Assembly: GCA_947499095.1 (NCBI GenBank)
Contig: CANMMR010000003.1
Span: 353,201-417,200, forward strand
Length of the DNA: 64,000 nucleotides
Origin: an uncultured Erythrobacter sp.
Lineage (GTDB): Bacteria > Pseudomonadota > Alphaproteobacteria > Sphingomonadales > Sphingomonadaceae
Reading direction: 5' to 3'
Below, piece after piece: positions 48,596 through 57,199 of the stretch. The notes below the pieces were generated by a model. That model was given only the letters and a program-made list of their open reading frames with translations. It had not been told where the DNA came from and ran no database searches. The position numbers and the translations under genes are program-made. The number at the start of each line of letters is the position of its first letter. The stretch's first letter is position 1.

Positions 48596-48975
48596 GCCTA
48601 CTTCTCCTTCCAGTAACTTGCGCTACCGGATCTTCCTTGTCCGGTCGCTTCCCGAACCGAAAAAGTGGAAGCCACTTTTTCTGGGAAGCTCCCGTAAACG
48701 CAAAAATCGCCGGCGGACGAGAACTCGTCGGCCAGCGTGGGGAATTCCCCGATGAAACCCAAACTGTTTGCCCGGGTGTGGTGGAAGCAAGCCGCAGCCG
48801 TCGCCACGACCTGCTACCATCAAACCCGAAGTGCCATTTCGCCGGATGTTGGTTCGTGTTGGAAGCGAAAATGGTGGATTGGGAGAACCGGCGCGCAGCG
48901 GCCATTCAGGCCGTGAGCCCCGGAAGCGCACCAAGCCGCCATTTGCAGCCCAACACGGGCCAACAGACGGTGAAA
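48596..48975. other. 380-base intergenic region upstream of ffh
   Basis: Gene-free stretch between the tRNA-Ala 3' end and ffh. It must hold the ffh promoter and the tRNA terminator. The one clear structure is a strong hairpin near 48649-48689, listed separately. Short ORFs in the track here look random. Confidence 0.6.
48649..48689. other. Strong hairpin upstream of ffh
   Basis: GAAAAAGTGG (48659-48668) and CCACTTTTTC (48672-48681) form a perfect 10-bp stem with a 3-base loop. An outer GCTTCCC/GGGAAGC stem extends it. It could be a terminator for the tRNA transcript or a repeat of a genome-wide family; only one copy is seen here. Confidence 0.65.
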
Positions 48976-49051
<76 letters not shown>

Positions 49052-49141
49052 GAGCCATTTCGAAAGACACGCCCTGGGAGGCATGTCACCCTTGCGGGAG
49101 GCGCCCAATATAAGCGCCCCCGCCCTAATGCAATAGCTAAA

Positions 49142-49486
49142 TCAGCTTTCGTCGGCGTCGTCGTCGTCGCCCTTGGACTTGGTTTCGACGCCGAGATCGT
49201 CGTCGCCGCCGAGGTCGACTTCGTTGTCGGGCGAATCGTCGTCCTCGTCGATGTCGATGTCCAGATCGTCGTCGTCGTCGTCGCCGCCCAGATCGCTATC
49301 GGCCTCGCCCTTCTTGTCCTTCTTCTCTTCCTCGGCGAGAATCGGCTGCTTGGACTTGAGCACGGGCTCGGGCGTCCATTCTTCACCGCATTCGATGCAG
49401 GTGACGGGATCGTCCTTGTTCAGATCGTAGAAGCGGGTGCCGCAATTCGGGCAGGTCCGCTTGGTGCCCCATTCAGGTTTGACCAT
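49142..49486 (-). CDS. FYDLN-domain zinc-ribbon protein (TIGR02300-type)
   Basis: A 114-residue protein found widely in alphaproteobacteria, function unknown. Two CxxC pairs (CPNCGTRFYDL and CIECG) form a likely zinc ribbon at residues 12-33; the rest is very acidic, with runs of Asp (GGDDDDDDLDIDIDEDDD). ATG 49486 has AAGGAT upstream. The 434-residue ORF-track version is a read-through of the frame antisense to aroA. It is divergent from aroA. Confidence 0.9.
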   Translation of the reverse strand: MVKPEWGTKRTCPNCGTRFYDLNKDDPVTCIECGEEWTPEPVLKSKQPILAEEEKKDKKGEADSDLGGDDDDDDLDIDIDEDDDSPDNEVDLGGDDDLGVETKSKGDDDDADES

Positions 49487-49643
49487 GTGTAATCCTTGGA
49501 TTGCCGCCCCCTCGCCACTGCGTGGGGGCCGTGAATTCGTAATCGTATTGATGGGATCCCGCAGGGCAGGAATCAACAGCGCGCGCGCCTTGCCAGAACA
49601 GGTATGCGCTGTCAAAGCGCCGCCTTCATATGGATATGCCTTC

Positions 49644-50951
49644 GTGACCGCCCACCGCTTCATGCCCTCGGGCCCGCTGACCGGCCGCATCCGCGTGCCG
49701 GGCGACAAGTCGATCAGCCACCGCGCGCTGATGTTCGGCGCGCTGGCCGTCGGGCGCAGCCGCATCTCCGGCCTGCTGGAGGGCGAGGACGTGCTCGCCA
49801 CCGCCGCCGCCCTGCGCGCAATGGGCGCGACAATCGGGCGTGACGGTGAGGACTGGGTCGTCGACGGCGTCGGCGTCGGAACGTTGCTCCAGCCCGAGCA
49901 GGCGCTCGACATGGGCAATTCGGGCACCTCGACGCGACTGCTGATGGGCCTCGTCGCCAGCCACGGCATTACTGCCGCCTTTACCGGCGACGGGAGCCTC
50001 TCGAAGCGCCCTATGGGCCGGGTTATCGATCCGCTCTCGCTGATGGGCGCGAGCTTCACGCCCTCGCCTGGCGGCACGTTGCCGCTGATGATGGAGGGCA
50101 TGCAGCCCGCCGTCCCGATCGAATATCGCCTGCCGGTCGCCAGCGCGCAGGTGAAAAGCGCCGTACTGCTGGCAGGACTTAATACGCCCGGCACGACCAC
50201 CGTGATCGAACCGGTCCCGACGCGCGACCACACCGAGCGCATGCTGCGTGGCTTCGGCGTCGATGTGCAGGTCGAGGAGGCGGACGGCGAGAAGCGCATC
50301 ATGGTAACCGGTCCGATCGACATGACGCCGTGCGACATCGTCGTCCCGGGCGATCCGTCGTCCGCCGCCTTCTTCGCCGTCGCGGCTAGCATCGTGCCGG
50401 GCAGCGATCTCGTCATCGAGAACGTCGGCCTCAACCCGACCCGCAACGGGATCTTCCGTGTGCTGGAGCAGATGGGTCGAAATATCGACTATCTCGACAA
50501 ACGCGAAGTGGGCGGCGAGCCGGTCGCGGACTTGCGGGTGCGCCACACGCTGCTGAAAGGCGTCCAAGTCGATCCGGCCATCGCGCCGAGCATGATCGAT
50601 GAATTTCCGGCGCTGTTCGTCGCCGCCGCACTGGCGGAAGGCACGACCGTCACGAGCGGCCTCGAGGAGTTGCGCGTCAAGGAAAGCGATCGGCTTTCGG
50701 CAATGGCCGCGGCGCTGACAAACGTCGGTGCCGATCTGCAGGAGCGCGAGGATGGCCTGCTGATCAAAGGAAGCGGAGGCAAGCCCCTTCTCGGCGGCGG
50801 CCCTGTGACCACCCACCTCGATCACCGCATCGCCATGAGCATGGCAGTCGCTGGCCTCGTCAGCGAGCAAGGGGTCGAGATCGACAGCACCGATCCCATT
50901 GCGACGAGCTTCCCGAATTTCATGGACCTGCTCTCGGAGGCCGCGGCGTGA
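49644..50951 (+). CDS. aroA: 3-phosphoshikimate 1-carboxyvinyltransferase (EPSP synthase)
   Basis: A 435-residue enzyme of aromatic amino acid synthesis that joins phosphoenolpyruvate to shikimate 3-phosphate. PGDKSISHRALMFGALA, GNSGTSTRLLMG, and LRVKESDRLSAMA are the expected substrate-binding motifs. I chose GTG 49644 (TAHRFMPSG follows); ATG 49662 is the alternative, and the ORF-track start at 49437 is antisense to the FYDLN gene. The stop overlaps the next start by four bases. Confidence 0.94.
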   Translation: MTAHRFMPSGPLTGRIRVPGDKSISHRALMFGALAVGRSRISGLLEGEDVLATAAALRAMGATIGRDGEDWVVDGVGVGTLLQPEQALDMGNSGTSTRLLMGLVASHGITAAFTGDGSLSKRPMGRVIDPLSLMGASFTPSPGGTLPLMMEGMQPAVPIEYRLPVASAQVKSAVLLAGLNTPGTTTVIEPVPTRDHTERMLRGFGVDVQVEEADGEKRIMVTGPIDMTPCDIVVPGDPSSAAFFAVAASIVPGSDLVIENVGLNPTRNGIFRVLEQMGRNIDYLDKREVGGEPVADLRVRHTLLKGVQVDPAIAPSMIDEFPALFVAAALAEGTTVTSGLEELRVKESDRLSAMAAALTNVGADLQEREDGLLIKGSGGKPLLGGGPVTTHLDHRIAMSMAVAGLVSEQGVEIDSTDPIATSFPNFMDLLSEAAA

Positions 50952-51217
50952 TCGACCTCGATATCTATTCCCTCATCGGCTTCCTCGGCACCGCGTGTAT
51001 CATTGGCGCCTACGCCTATCTCACGCTGAGGGACGCGCCGAACCCGTTCGTCCTCCACGGCACCAACCTCGCCGGGGCCGCTTTGTTGACCATATCGCTG
51101 CTGGTCCACACCAACTGGCCGAGCCTGGTGCTCGAAGGCTTCTGGGCCGCCATCGCCCTGGTCGGCATCGCCAAGGCTATCCGCACGGGGCGCAAGGGGC
51201 AGGAGCGCGAAGCATGA
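50948..51217 (+). CDS. Small membrane protein (CBU_0592-like)
   Basis: An 89-residue protein with three hydrophobic helices (IYSLIGFLGTACIIGAYAYL, a middle one from GTNLAGAALLTISLLV, and GFWAAIALVGIAKAI), so it sits in the inner membrane. It resembles the small CBU_0592-type membrane family of unknown function. It starts with GTG overlapping the aroA stop and ends overlapping the cmk start, so all three are translated together. Confidence 0.78.
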   Translation: MIDLDIYSLIGFLGTACIIGAYAYLTLRDAPNPFVLHGTNLAGAALLTISLLVHTNWPSLVLEGFWAAIALVGIAKAIRTGRKGQEREA

Positions 51218-51837
51218 TCATCGCCGTCGACGGCCCGACGGCCTCGGGCAAGGGCACCATCGCCAAGGCTCTCGCGGCGCATTTCGGCCTGCCGCACCTC
51301 GATACCGGCCTGCTCTACCGCGCGGTCGGGTACCAATGCGCGCAGGACGGCGGCGAGCCGAACTCGCTGGCCGATGCGCTAACCGCGTGCGCTTTCCCCG
51401 ATAGCCTGCTCGACGACCCCGAATTGCGCAGCGAGGCCGTCGGTGCGCTGGCCAGCAAAGTCTCGGTCCACCCCGCCGTCCGCAGGGCACTGTACGAACG
51501 CCAGCGCGCCTTTGCAGAGCAGGAAGGCGGCGCGGTGCTCGACGGGCGCGATATCGGCACGGTCATCGCGCCGGACGCCGACGTGAAACTGTTCGTCACC
51601 GCCAGCGTCGCCGCGCGCGCTCAGCGCCGCTTCGCCGAAATGCGCTCGCAGGGCCGCGCAGTGACGCTGGAAGACATCACCGCCGACATCGCACAGCGCG
51701 ACGCACGCGACATGAACCGCGCCGATGCACCGCTCAAGCCGGCCGCAGACGCGCTGATCTTCGACACGACGAATTTCGGCAAGGACGAAGCGATCGAAGC
51801 CGCGATCGAAGCGGTTACTAGCGCGGCGGAGCGATAG
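51214..51837 (+). CDS. cmk: Cytidylate kinase
   Basis: A 207-residue kinase that phosphorylates CMP and dCMP. The P-loop is GPTASGKGTIAKAL, followed by LDTGLLYRAVG and the DGRDIGTVIAPDADVKLFVTA block, and RDARDMNRADAPLKPAADA near the end. ATG 51214 overlaps the stop of the membrane-protein gene. aroA-cmk-rpsA is a common bacterial gene order. Confidence 0.96.
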   Translation: MIIAVDGPTASGKGTIAKALAAHFGLPHLDTGLLYRAVGYQCAQDGGEPNSLADALTACAFPDSLLDDPELRSEAVGALASKVSVHPAVRRALYERQRAFAEQEGGAVLDGRDIGTVIAPDADVKLFVTASVAARAQRRFAEMRSQGRAVTLEDITADIAQRDARDMNRADAPLKPAADALIFDTTNFGKDEAIEAAIEAVTSAAER

Positions 51838-52193
51838 CCGCTTTCCTACCGGCGACGTGTCGTGGCAGGACCTCGTCCGAAGTCCAGCAAAACTGTCGCA
51901 CCGATGCCGCATTTTCGCGCCCGGACTTTTTCCCGCCAGAACTGTGGTCCATGCGGTCCATGTTCAGGAGCGGCGCCCTTGCAATTCGCTTGCCTTTTAC
52001 GCCCCTTTCGCCTAGGCGCGCGCCCGTCCCGAGCATCACATGGATCGAACGGACCTTCGCGGCGGCATCCGGCCTCGCGGAGAACACGGCCCTCTTGCCC
52101 CGTACGGCCCGCGCGATGGTGCGCGGGCAGACGGAGAAAGACCCCGGGAAAACCGGTGGCCGGTAGCAAAACGAACGTCAGGACTACTCAAAT
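51838..52193. other. 356-base intergenic region upstream of rpsA
   Basis: Gene-free stretch between cmk and rpsA. It probably contains the rpsA promoter, perhaps TTGCCT near 51990 with a -10 near 52013, but the match is weak. A stem-loop lies at 52107-52128. Short ORFs listed here look random. Confidence 0.6.
52107..52128 (+). promoter_or_regulatory. Leader stem-loop upstream of rpsA
   Basis: GCCCGCGC (52107-52114) and GCGCGGGC (52121-52128) form a perfect 8-bp stem with loop GATGGT, 65 bases before the rpsA start. Ribosomal protein genes are often controlled through such leaders, but S1 control by this hairpin is only an inference. Confidence 0.4.
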
Positions 52194-53897
52194 ATGGCAA
52201 CTGCAGCCAATCCCACCCGCGCCGATTTTGAGGCGATGCTCAACGAGCAGCTCGGCGGCGCAGACGAAGGCGGTTTCGAAGGCCGTGTCGTCAAGGGCAC
52301 CGTCACTTCCGTAGAGAACGGTTTCGCCCTTATCGATGTCGGCCTGAAGAGCGAAGGCCGCGTCGACCTCAAGGAATTCATGCGCGGCGAAGGCGACGAA
52401 GCGCCCAAGACCGGTGACGAAGTCGAAGTCTATGTCGACCGCGTCGAAAACGCCGACGGCGAAGCCATGCTGTCGCGCGACCGCGCCCGCCGCGAAGCCG
52501 CTTGGGACAAGCTGGAAAGCGAGTTCGGCGAAGGCAAGCGTGTCGAAGGCCGCATCTTCGGCCGCGTCAAGGGCGGCTTCACCGTCGACCTCGACGGTGC
52601 CGTGGCCTTCCTGCCCGGCAGCCAGGTCGACATCCGCCCCGTGCGCGACGTCACCCCGCTGATGGACATGGCCCAGCCCTTCCAGATCCTCAAGATGGAC
52701 CGCCGCCGCGGTAACATCGTCGTCTCGCGCCGTGCGGTTCTCGAAGAAACCCGCGCCGAACAGCGCAGCGAGCTGATCGACAAGCTGAGCGAGAACGAAG
52801 TGATCGACGGCGTCGTGAAGAACATCACCGATTACGGCGCCTTCGTCGACCTCGGCGGTATCGACGGCCTGCTGCATGTCACCGACATGAGCTACAAGCG
52901 CGTCAACCACCCCAGCGAAATGATCGAGATCGGCCAGACCGTGACCGTGCAGATCATCCGCATCAACGAAGACACCCAGCGCATCAGCCTCGGCATGAAG
53001 CAGCTGGAATCGGATCCGTGGGATGGCGTTTCGGCCAAGTACCCGGTCGGCATGAAGCTGACGGGCACCGTGACCAACATCACCGAATACGGTGCATTCG
53101 TCGAAATCGAGCCGGGCATCGAAGGCCTGGTCCACGTTTCGGAAATGAGCTGGACCAAGAAGAACGTCCACCCGGGCAAGATCGTCTCGACCTCGCAGGA
53201 AGTCGAAGTCATGGTCCTCGAAGTGGACAGCGAAAAGCGCCGCATTTCGCTCGGCCTCAAGCAGGCCCAGCGCAATCCGTGGGAAGAGTTCGCAGACAAG
53301 CACCCGGTCGGCTCGAAGGTCGAAGGCGAAGTCAAGAACGCCACCGAATTCGGCCTGTTCATCGGCCTCGACGGCGACGTCGACGGCATGGTCCACATGT
53401 CGGACATTGCCTGGGGCATCTCCGGTGAAGACGCGCTGGCCCTGCACCGCAAGGGCGAGCAGGTCGAAGCCGTCGTGCTCGACGTCGACACCGACAAGGA
53501 GCGCATCAGCCTCGGCATGAAGCAGCTCGAAAAGGGTGCACCGACCGAAGCCGGTGCTTCGGGCAGCCTCCGCAGGGGCGAAACCGTCACCGTCACCGTT
53601 CTCGAAGTCCGCGATGGCGGCCTCGAGGTGCAGGTCGGCGAAGACGGCGCGACCGGCTTCATCAAGCGCAGCGACCTCGGCCGCGACCGCGACGAGCAGC
53701 GTCCCGACCGCTTCCAGGTCGGCAACAAGGTCGACGCTATGGTCACCGGTTTCGACCGCTCGAAGAAGCCCAACTTCTCGATCAAGGCGCGTCAGATCGC
53801 CGAAGAGAAGGAAGCGGTTGCTCAGTTCGGTTCGTCGGATTCGGGTGCATCACTCGGCGACATCCTCGGCGAAGCGCTGAAGAAGAAGGAAGACTAA
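52194..53897 (+). CDS. rpsA: 30S ribosomal protein S1
   Basis: A 567-residue RNA-binding protein that brings mRNA to the 30S subunit. Successive S1 motifs are seen, with repeats such as ENGFALIDVGLKSEGRVDL, DYGAFVDLGGIDGLLHVTDM, EYGAFVEIEPGIEGLVHVSEM and EFGLFIGLDGDVDGMVHMSDI. Length and six-repeat layout match proteobacterial S1. It follows cmk as in many genomes and is closed by a strong terminator. Confidence 0.97.
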   Translation: MATAANPTRADFEAMLNEQLGGADEGGFEGRVVKGTVTSVENGFALIDVGLKSEGRVDLKEFMRGEGDEAPKTGDEVEVYVDRVENADGEAMLSRDRARREAAWDKLESEFGEGKRVEGRIFGRVKGGFTVDLDGAVAFLPGSQVDIRPVRDVTPLMDMAQPFQILKMDRRRGNIVVSRRAVLEETRAEQRSELIDKLSENEVIDGVVKNITDYGAFVDLGGIDGLLHVTDMSYKRVNHPSEMIEIGQTVTVQIIRINEDTQRISLGMKQLESDPWDGVSAKYPVGMKLTGTVTNITEYGAFVEIEPGIEGLVHVSEMSWTKKNVHPGKIVSTSQEVEVMVLEVDSEKRRISLGLKQAQRNPWEEFADKHPVGSKVEGEVKNATEFGLFIGLDGDVDGMVHMSDIAWGISGEDALALHRKGEQVEAVVLDVDTDKERISLGMKQLEKGAPTEAGASGSLRRGETVTVTVLEVRDGGLEVQVGEDGATGFIKRSDLGRDRDEQRPDRFQVGNKVDAMVTGFDRSKKPNFSIKARQIAEEKEAVAQFGSSDSGASLGDILGEALKKKED

Positions 53898-53928
53898 GCT
53901 CTTCCATCCCTTCTCAGGGTAATCATGA

Positions 53929-53964
53929 AGGCCCGCTTGCTCATCTGAGCAGGCGGGCCTTTCC
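53929..53964 (+). terminator. Terminator after rpsA
   Basis: AAGGCCCGCTTGCTCA (53929-53944) pairs with TGAGCAGGCGGGCCTT (53947-53962), one wobble in 16, followed by TT. It lies 31 bases after the rpsA stop. Confidence 0.85.
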
Positions 53965-53994
53965 TACTCGGGCCGGGCGTCCTACACTCCCGGC

Positions 53995-54750
53995 ATGTTG
54001 CAAGTTCACCAGTTCCCGTGCCTGTCCGACAATTACGGCTTCCTGCTCCACGATCCCGAAAGCGGAGAGACTGCCGCAATCGATACGCCCGATGGCAAGG
54101 AGTATTTGAAACAGGCCGAGGCCAAAGGCTGGCGGATTACGCAGATCTGGAACACGCACTGGCACCCCGACCATGCGGGCGGAAACAAGGACATCGTCGA
54201 GACGACAGGCGCGACGGTTATCGCCCCGCAGGAGGTCGACAAGCTCAGCCCGATCGACCGCGTGGTCGGCAATGGCGACAGCGTCTCGCTGGGTGAATGG
54301 ACCGCGCGCGTGATCGACGTGTCGGGCCACACCAACGGTCACATCGCCTATCACCTCGCCGATGCCGACATGGCCTTCGTCGGCGACAGTGTGTTCGCGC
54401 TGGGCTGCGGGCGCATGTTCGAAGGCGAGGCAGAGCAGTTCTGGAACAGCCTCGACCGGATCAGGCAGTTGCCGGAGAACACCCAGCTCTATTGCGCGCA
54501 CGAATACACGGCGGCCAATGCCAAATTCGCGCTGCATGCCGATCCCGACAATGCCGAACTGCGGCTCTACGCCGCACAGGTCGAGGAGAAGCGCGCCAAG
54601 GGCGAGCCGACCGTGCCGACGGTGCTCTCGCGCGAGCTGGAGACCAATCCTTTCCTGCGGGCCGACGATCGCGCCATGCGCGACCGCTGGGGCGGCAGCA
54701 GCCCAGCAGAAACCTTCGCGGCCCTGCGCGCGGCGAAGGACAATTTCTAG
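53995..54750 (+). CDS. gloB: Hydroxyacylglutathione hydrolase (glyoxalase II)
   Basis: A 251-residue metallo-beta-lactamase-fold enzyme that completes methylglyoxal detoxification. THWHPDHAGG supplies the HxHxDH metal ligands, with SGHTNGHIAYHL and FVGDSVFALGCGRMFEG as further ligands, and YCAHEYTAANAKFA near 165 is typical of GloB. The C-terminal glutathione-binding part ends with LRAAKDNF. The next gene begins four bases later. Confidence 0.94.
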   Translation: MLQVHQFPCLSDNYGFLLHDPESGETAAIDTPDGKEYLKQAEAKGWRITQIWNTHWHPDHAGGNKDIVETTGATVIAPQEVDKLSPIDRVVGNGDSVSLGEWTARVIDVSGHTNGHIAYHLADADMAFVGDSVFALGCGRMFEGEAEQFWNSLDRIRQLPENTQLYCAHEYTAANAKFALHADPDNAELRLYAAQVEEKRAKGEPTVPTVLSRELETNPFLRADDRAMRDRWGGSSPAETFAALRAAKDNF

Positions 54751-54754
54751 GGCG

Positions 54755-55729
54755 ATGCGGGCGCTCGAAGTCAGCGCGCTGTCCGACGACCTGTCCGGCG
54801 TCGCGCTGGTGGAGCGGACGCGGCCCTCACCTCAGCCCGGCGAAGTTCTGGTCCGCGTGCGTGCGGCCTCGCTCAACTATCCCGACCTGCTGATGACGCA
54901 GGGCAAGTACCAGTTCAAACCAGAGCTTCCGTTCGTGTCCGGCCTCGAAATGGCAGGCGAGATCGTCGAGGCGGGCCCGGACAGCGGGTTCGCGGTCGGC
55001 GACCGGGTGATGGGCGGCGCGAAGACGGGCGCCTTCGCCGACTATGTCGTCCTTCCCGCCAAATCGCTGCGAGCTGTACCCGAGGGGCTGGATTTCGGGC
55101 AGGCGGCGGCGATGGGCGCGGCCTACCACACCGCTTATGTCGCGCTGGTCGAATTGGGCGGTCTGAAGGCCGGACAAACGGTGTTGGTCCACGGTGCGAG
55201 CGGCGGAGTGGGTCTTGCAGCTTGCGATCTCGCGAAGGCGCTCGGCGCGCGGGTCATCGCTGCAACGCACCGAGACGACAAGATCGAACCGCTCAAGCGC
55301 ATTGCGCAGCCCGAGGCGGTGATCCTCAACACCAGTCGGTTCCGAGAACAGGTCTCCGAGCTTACCGACGGGGGCCTCTGCGACCTCGTCTACGATCCCA
55401 TTGGCGGCGATGTGTTCGACGAGAGCACGCGCTGCGTGACCTTCGGCGGCAAGTTGCTGGTGATCGGCTTCGTGTCCGGTCGCATTCCCGAGATCGCGGT
55501 CAACATCCCGCTGATGAAGGGCTTCTCGGTGGTAGGTGCTCGCGCGGGCGAATACGCGCGACGTTTCCCCGACCGCGCCGAGCGCATTGCGGCGGAGATC
55601 GACCGTCTTGCCAGCGCCGGCGCCATCACCCCGCATTTAGACCGCACCCTGCCCCTGGAGGATTGGCGCGAAGCCTTCGAGGCCATGCAGCGGGGCGAGA
55701 TCATCGGGAAAGTCGTGCTCGAACCCTGA
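54755..55729 (+). CDS. NADPH:quinone oxidoreductase (MDR family)
   Basis: A 324-residue medium-chain dehydrogenase/reductase of the quinone-reductase group. It has SLNYPDLLMTQGKYQFKPEL, the GAAYHTAYVAL block, the cofactor motif VHGASGGVGLAACDLAKALGA and DPIGGDVF. No zinc ligands are visible. ATG 54755 is used; the ORF-track start at 54362 lies inside gloB. It follows gloB by four bases, which suggests joint control of electrophile detoxification. Confidence 0.88.
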   Translation: MRALEVSALSDDLSGVALVERTRPSPQPGEVLVRVRAASLNYPDLLMTQGKYQFKPELPFVSGLEMAGEIVEAGPDSGFAVGDRVMGGAKTGAFADYVVLPAKSLRAVPEGLDFGQAAAMGAAYHTAYVALVELGGLKAGQTVLVHGASGGVGLAACDLAKALGARVIAATHRDDKIEPLKRIAQPEAVILNTSRFREQVSELTDGGLCDLVYDPIGGDVFDESTRCVTFGGKLLVIGFVSGRIPEIAVNIPLMKGFSVVGARAGEYARRFPDRAERIAAEIDRLASAGAITPHLDRTLPLEDWREAFEAMQRGEIIGKVVLEP

Positions 55730-55741
55730 GCGGAATCAGAA

Positions 55742-55765
55742 AGGGCGGCCCCGCAGGACCGCCCT
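55742..55765. terminator. Bidirectional terminator between convergent genes
   Basis: AGGGCGG (55742-55748) pairs with CCGCCCT (55759-55765) between the quinone oxidoreductase and atpF stops. The T-run is weak on both sides (CTCT and TTTCT on the other strand). Confidence 0.6.
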
Positions 55766-55793
55766 CTCGAAAGTCAGCGTTGCGACGCGGCGA

Positions 55794-56360
55794 TCAGATC
55801 CCCGCGATCACCTTGTCGGCCAGCGCGCGATCGGCCTCGGCGTCGTGCTTCTCGGCGATCAGCTTGCGGCTAGCCTGCGTGGCGGCAGTGACAGCGCGAT
55901 TGCGGACGTCCTCGACCGCTTCGCGCTCGGCTGCGGCGATCTTGTCTTCGGCCATGCGCTTGCGGCGCTCGACCATCGCCTTGCTGTCTTCTTCTGCCTT
56001 CACGAGCAGGGCGTCGGCTTCGTGCTGGGCGTTTTCCAGCATGGCCTCGGCGTCCTTCTCGGCACTGGCGATCTTGGCGGCGTATTCGTCGCGCAGGGCT
56101 TCGGCTTCGGCGCGAAGCTGTTTGGCTTCGTCGAGCTGCTCCTTGATCGCGGCGATCTTGCCGTCCAGGCCGCCCGCGATGGTCTTGTGCACCTTGGCGC
56201 CGAAAAGGGCGATCAGGATCAGGACCAGCATCGAGATCGAGACCCACTGGTAAGGCTCGAGGCCCCACAGCGAGGGTTCGGAATGCTTGGCAGCACCCGC
56301 ATCGACTTCGACGACGGCTTCGGGCTCGCCCGTGGTCAGCGGCTGGGGAGTGTTAGCCAT
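55794..56360 (-). CDS. atpF: ATP synthase F0 subunit b
   Basis: A 188-residue stator subunit. A 40-residue leader precedes a single membrane helix (VSISMLVLILIALFGAKV), and a long charged coiled coil rich in Ala and Glu follows, as needed to reach the F1 head. Two b-type genes lie side by side, as in photosynthetic and many other alphaproteobacteria. Its start overlaps the upstream b' gene by eight bases. It is the last gene of the F0 cluster. Confidence 0.92.
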   Translation of the reverse strand: MANTPQPLTTGEPEAVVEVDAGAAKHSEPSLWGLEPYQWVSISMLVLILIALFGAKVHKTIAGGLDGKIAAIKEQLDEAKQLRAEAEALRDEYAAKIASAEKDAEAMLENAQHEADALLVKAEEDSKAMVERRKRMAEDKIAAAEREAVEDVRNRAVTAATQASRKLIAEKHDAEADRALADKVIAGI

Positions 56361-56847
56361 GGATCATGGCCTCCTTCACGGCCTTGGCGGCGGTCGGCTT
56401 GGTTACCTTCACGCCCGCAAGGGTGGCGACGATGTCCTGCGCCGCTTCGACCGCGACCGATTCCACTTCCGTCAGCGCGGCGGTGCGCGCTTCGGCGATG
56501 CGGGTTTCGGCATCGGCCAGCTTCTTGTCGAGCCGGGTCTGCGCGGCCTTGAGCCGAGCCTCCGACTTGGCGGCCGCCTCGTCCTTGGCTTTGGCGACGA
56601 TCGCCTGCGCCGCGGCGCGGTTCTCGTTTTCCTTGACCCGCCAGGCTTCTTCCTCGGCGTCGGCCGCATCGCGTGCGGCCTTGGCAGCAGCGAGGTCGCC
56701 CGAGATCTGCGAATCGCGCTGGGCAACCGTGTCCATCACCTTGGGCACCATGCCCCGACCGATGACGAAGAAGGTGATGCCGAAGAAGATCAGCAGCCAG
56801 AAGACCTGGCTGGACCATGTTTCGGCAAGCTGTGCTATCTGTGGCAT
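56353..56847 (-). CDS. atpF': ATP synthase F0 subunit b'
   Basis: A 164-residue stator subunit. The membrane helix lies at the N-terminus (VFWLLIFFGITFFVIGRGM), followed by a coiled coil. It pairs with atpF to form a b-b' heterodimer. It follows atpE by 84 bases. Confidence 0.92.
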   Translation of the reverse strand: MPQIAQLAETWSSQVFWLLIFFGITFFVIGRGMVPKVMDTVAQRDSQISGDLAAAKAARDAADAEEEAWRVKENENRAAAQAIVAKAKDEAAAKSEARLKAAQTRLDKKLADAETRIAEARTAALTEVESVAVEAAQDIVATLAGVKVTKPTAAKAVKEAMIHG

Positions 56848-56931
56848 ATCAGCTCTCGATTAGCGGGACCGCTGGAAATCTGCGGCCGGTCGGTGCTCTT
56901 GCGCCGACCGGCCGGATCGATCCGTTTCGTC

Positions 56932-57159
56932 TTAGGCGACGAAGATCAGGATCATGGCAACGACGAACGCCAGCAGGCCGAGAAGCTCGGCAGCGGCGAA
57001 GCCGATGAACAGGCGGCCCTGCTGGCCGTCGGCAGCGCCGGGGTTGCGCAGCGCGCTTTCGAGGAACGAACCGAAGACGTTACCCACACCGATGGCGGCC
57101 ATGCCGGCACCGATTGCAGCGAGACCGGCACCAACCAGCTTTGCAGCTTCTACTTCCAT
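56932..57159 (-). CDS. atpE: ATP synthase F0 subunit c
   Basis: A 75-residue proteolipid with two membrane helices and a polar loop (ALRNPGAADGQQ) that contacts gamma and epsilon. The proton-carrying Glu is in AAAELLGLLAFV. The ORF track begins 20 codons too early; ATG 57159 is preceded by AAAGGAG and gives MEVEAAKLVGAGLAAIG, the family start. Confidence 0.95.
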   Translation of the reverse strand: MEVEAAKLVGAGLAAIGAGMAAIGVGNVFGSFLESALRNPGAADGQQGRLFIGFAAAELLGLLAFVVAMILIFVA

Positions 57160-57199
57160 GACAAACTCCTTTGGGAAAACAGATAATTGCGTTGAAGAC

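Noticed and set aside
49487-50446. N-terminal extension of the FYDLN gene to 434 codons
   Set aside because: The extension lies antisense to aroA; the family start with a ribosome site is at 49486.
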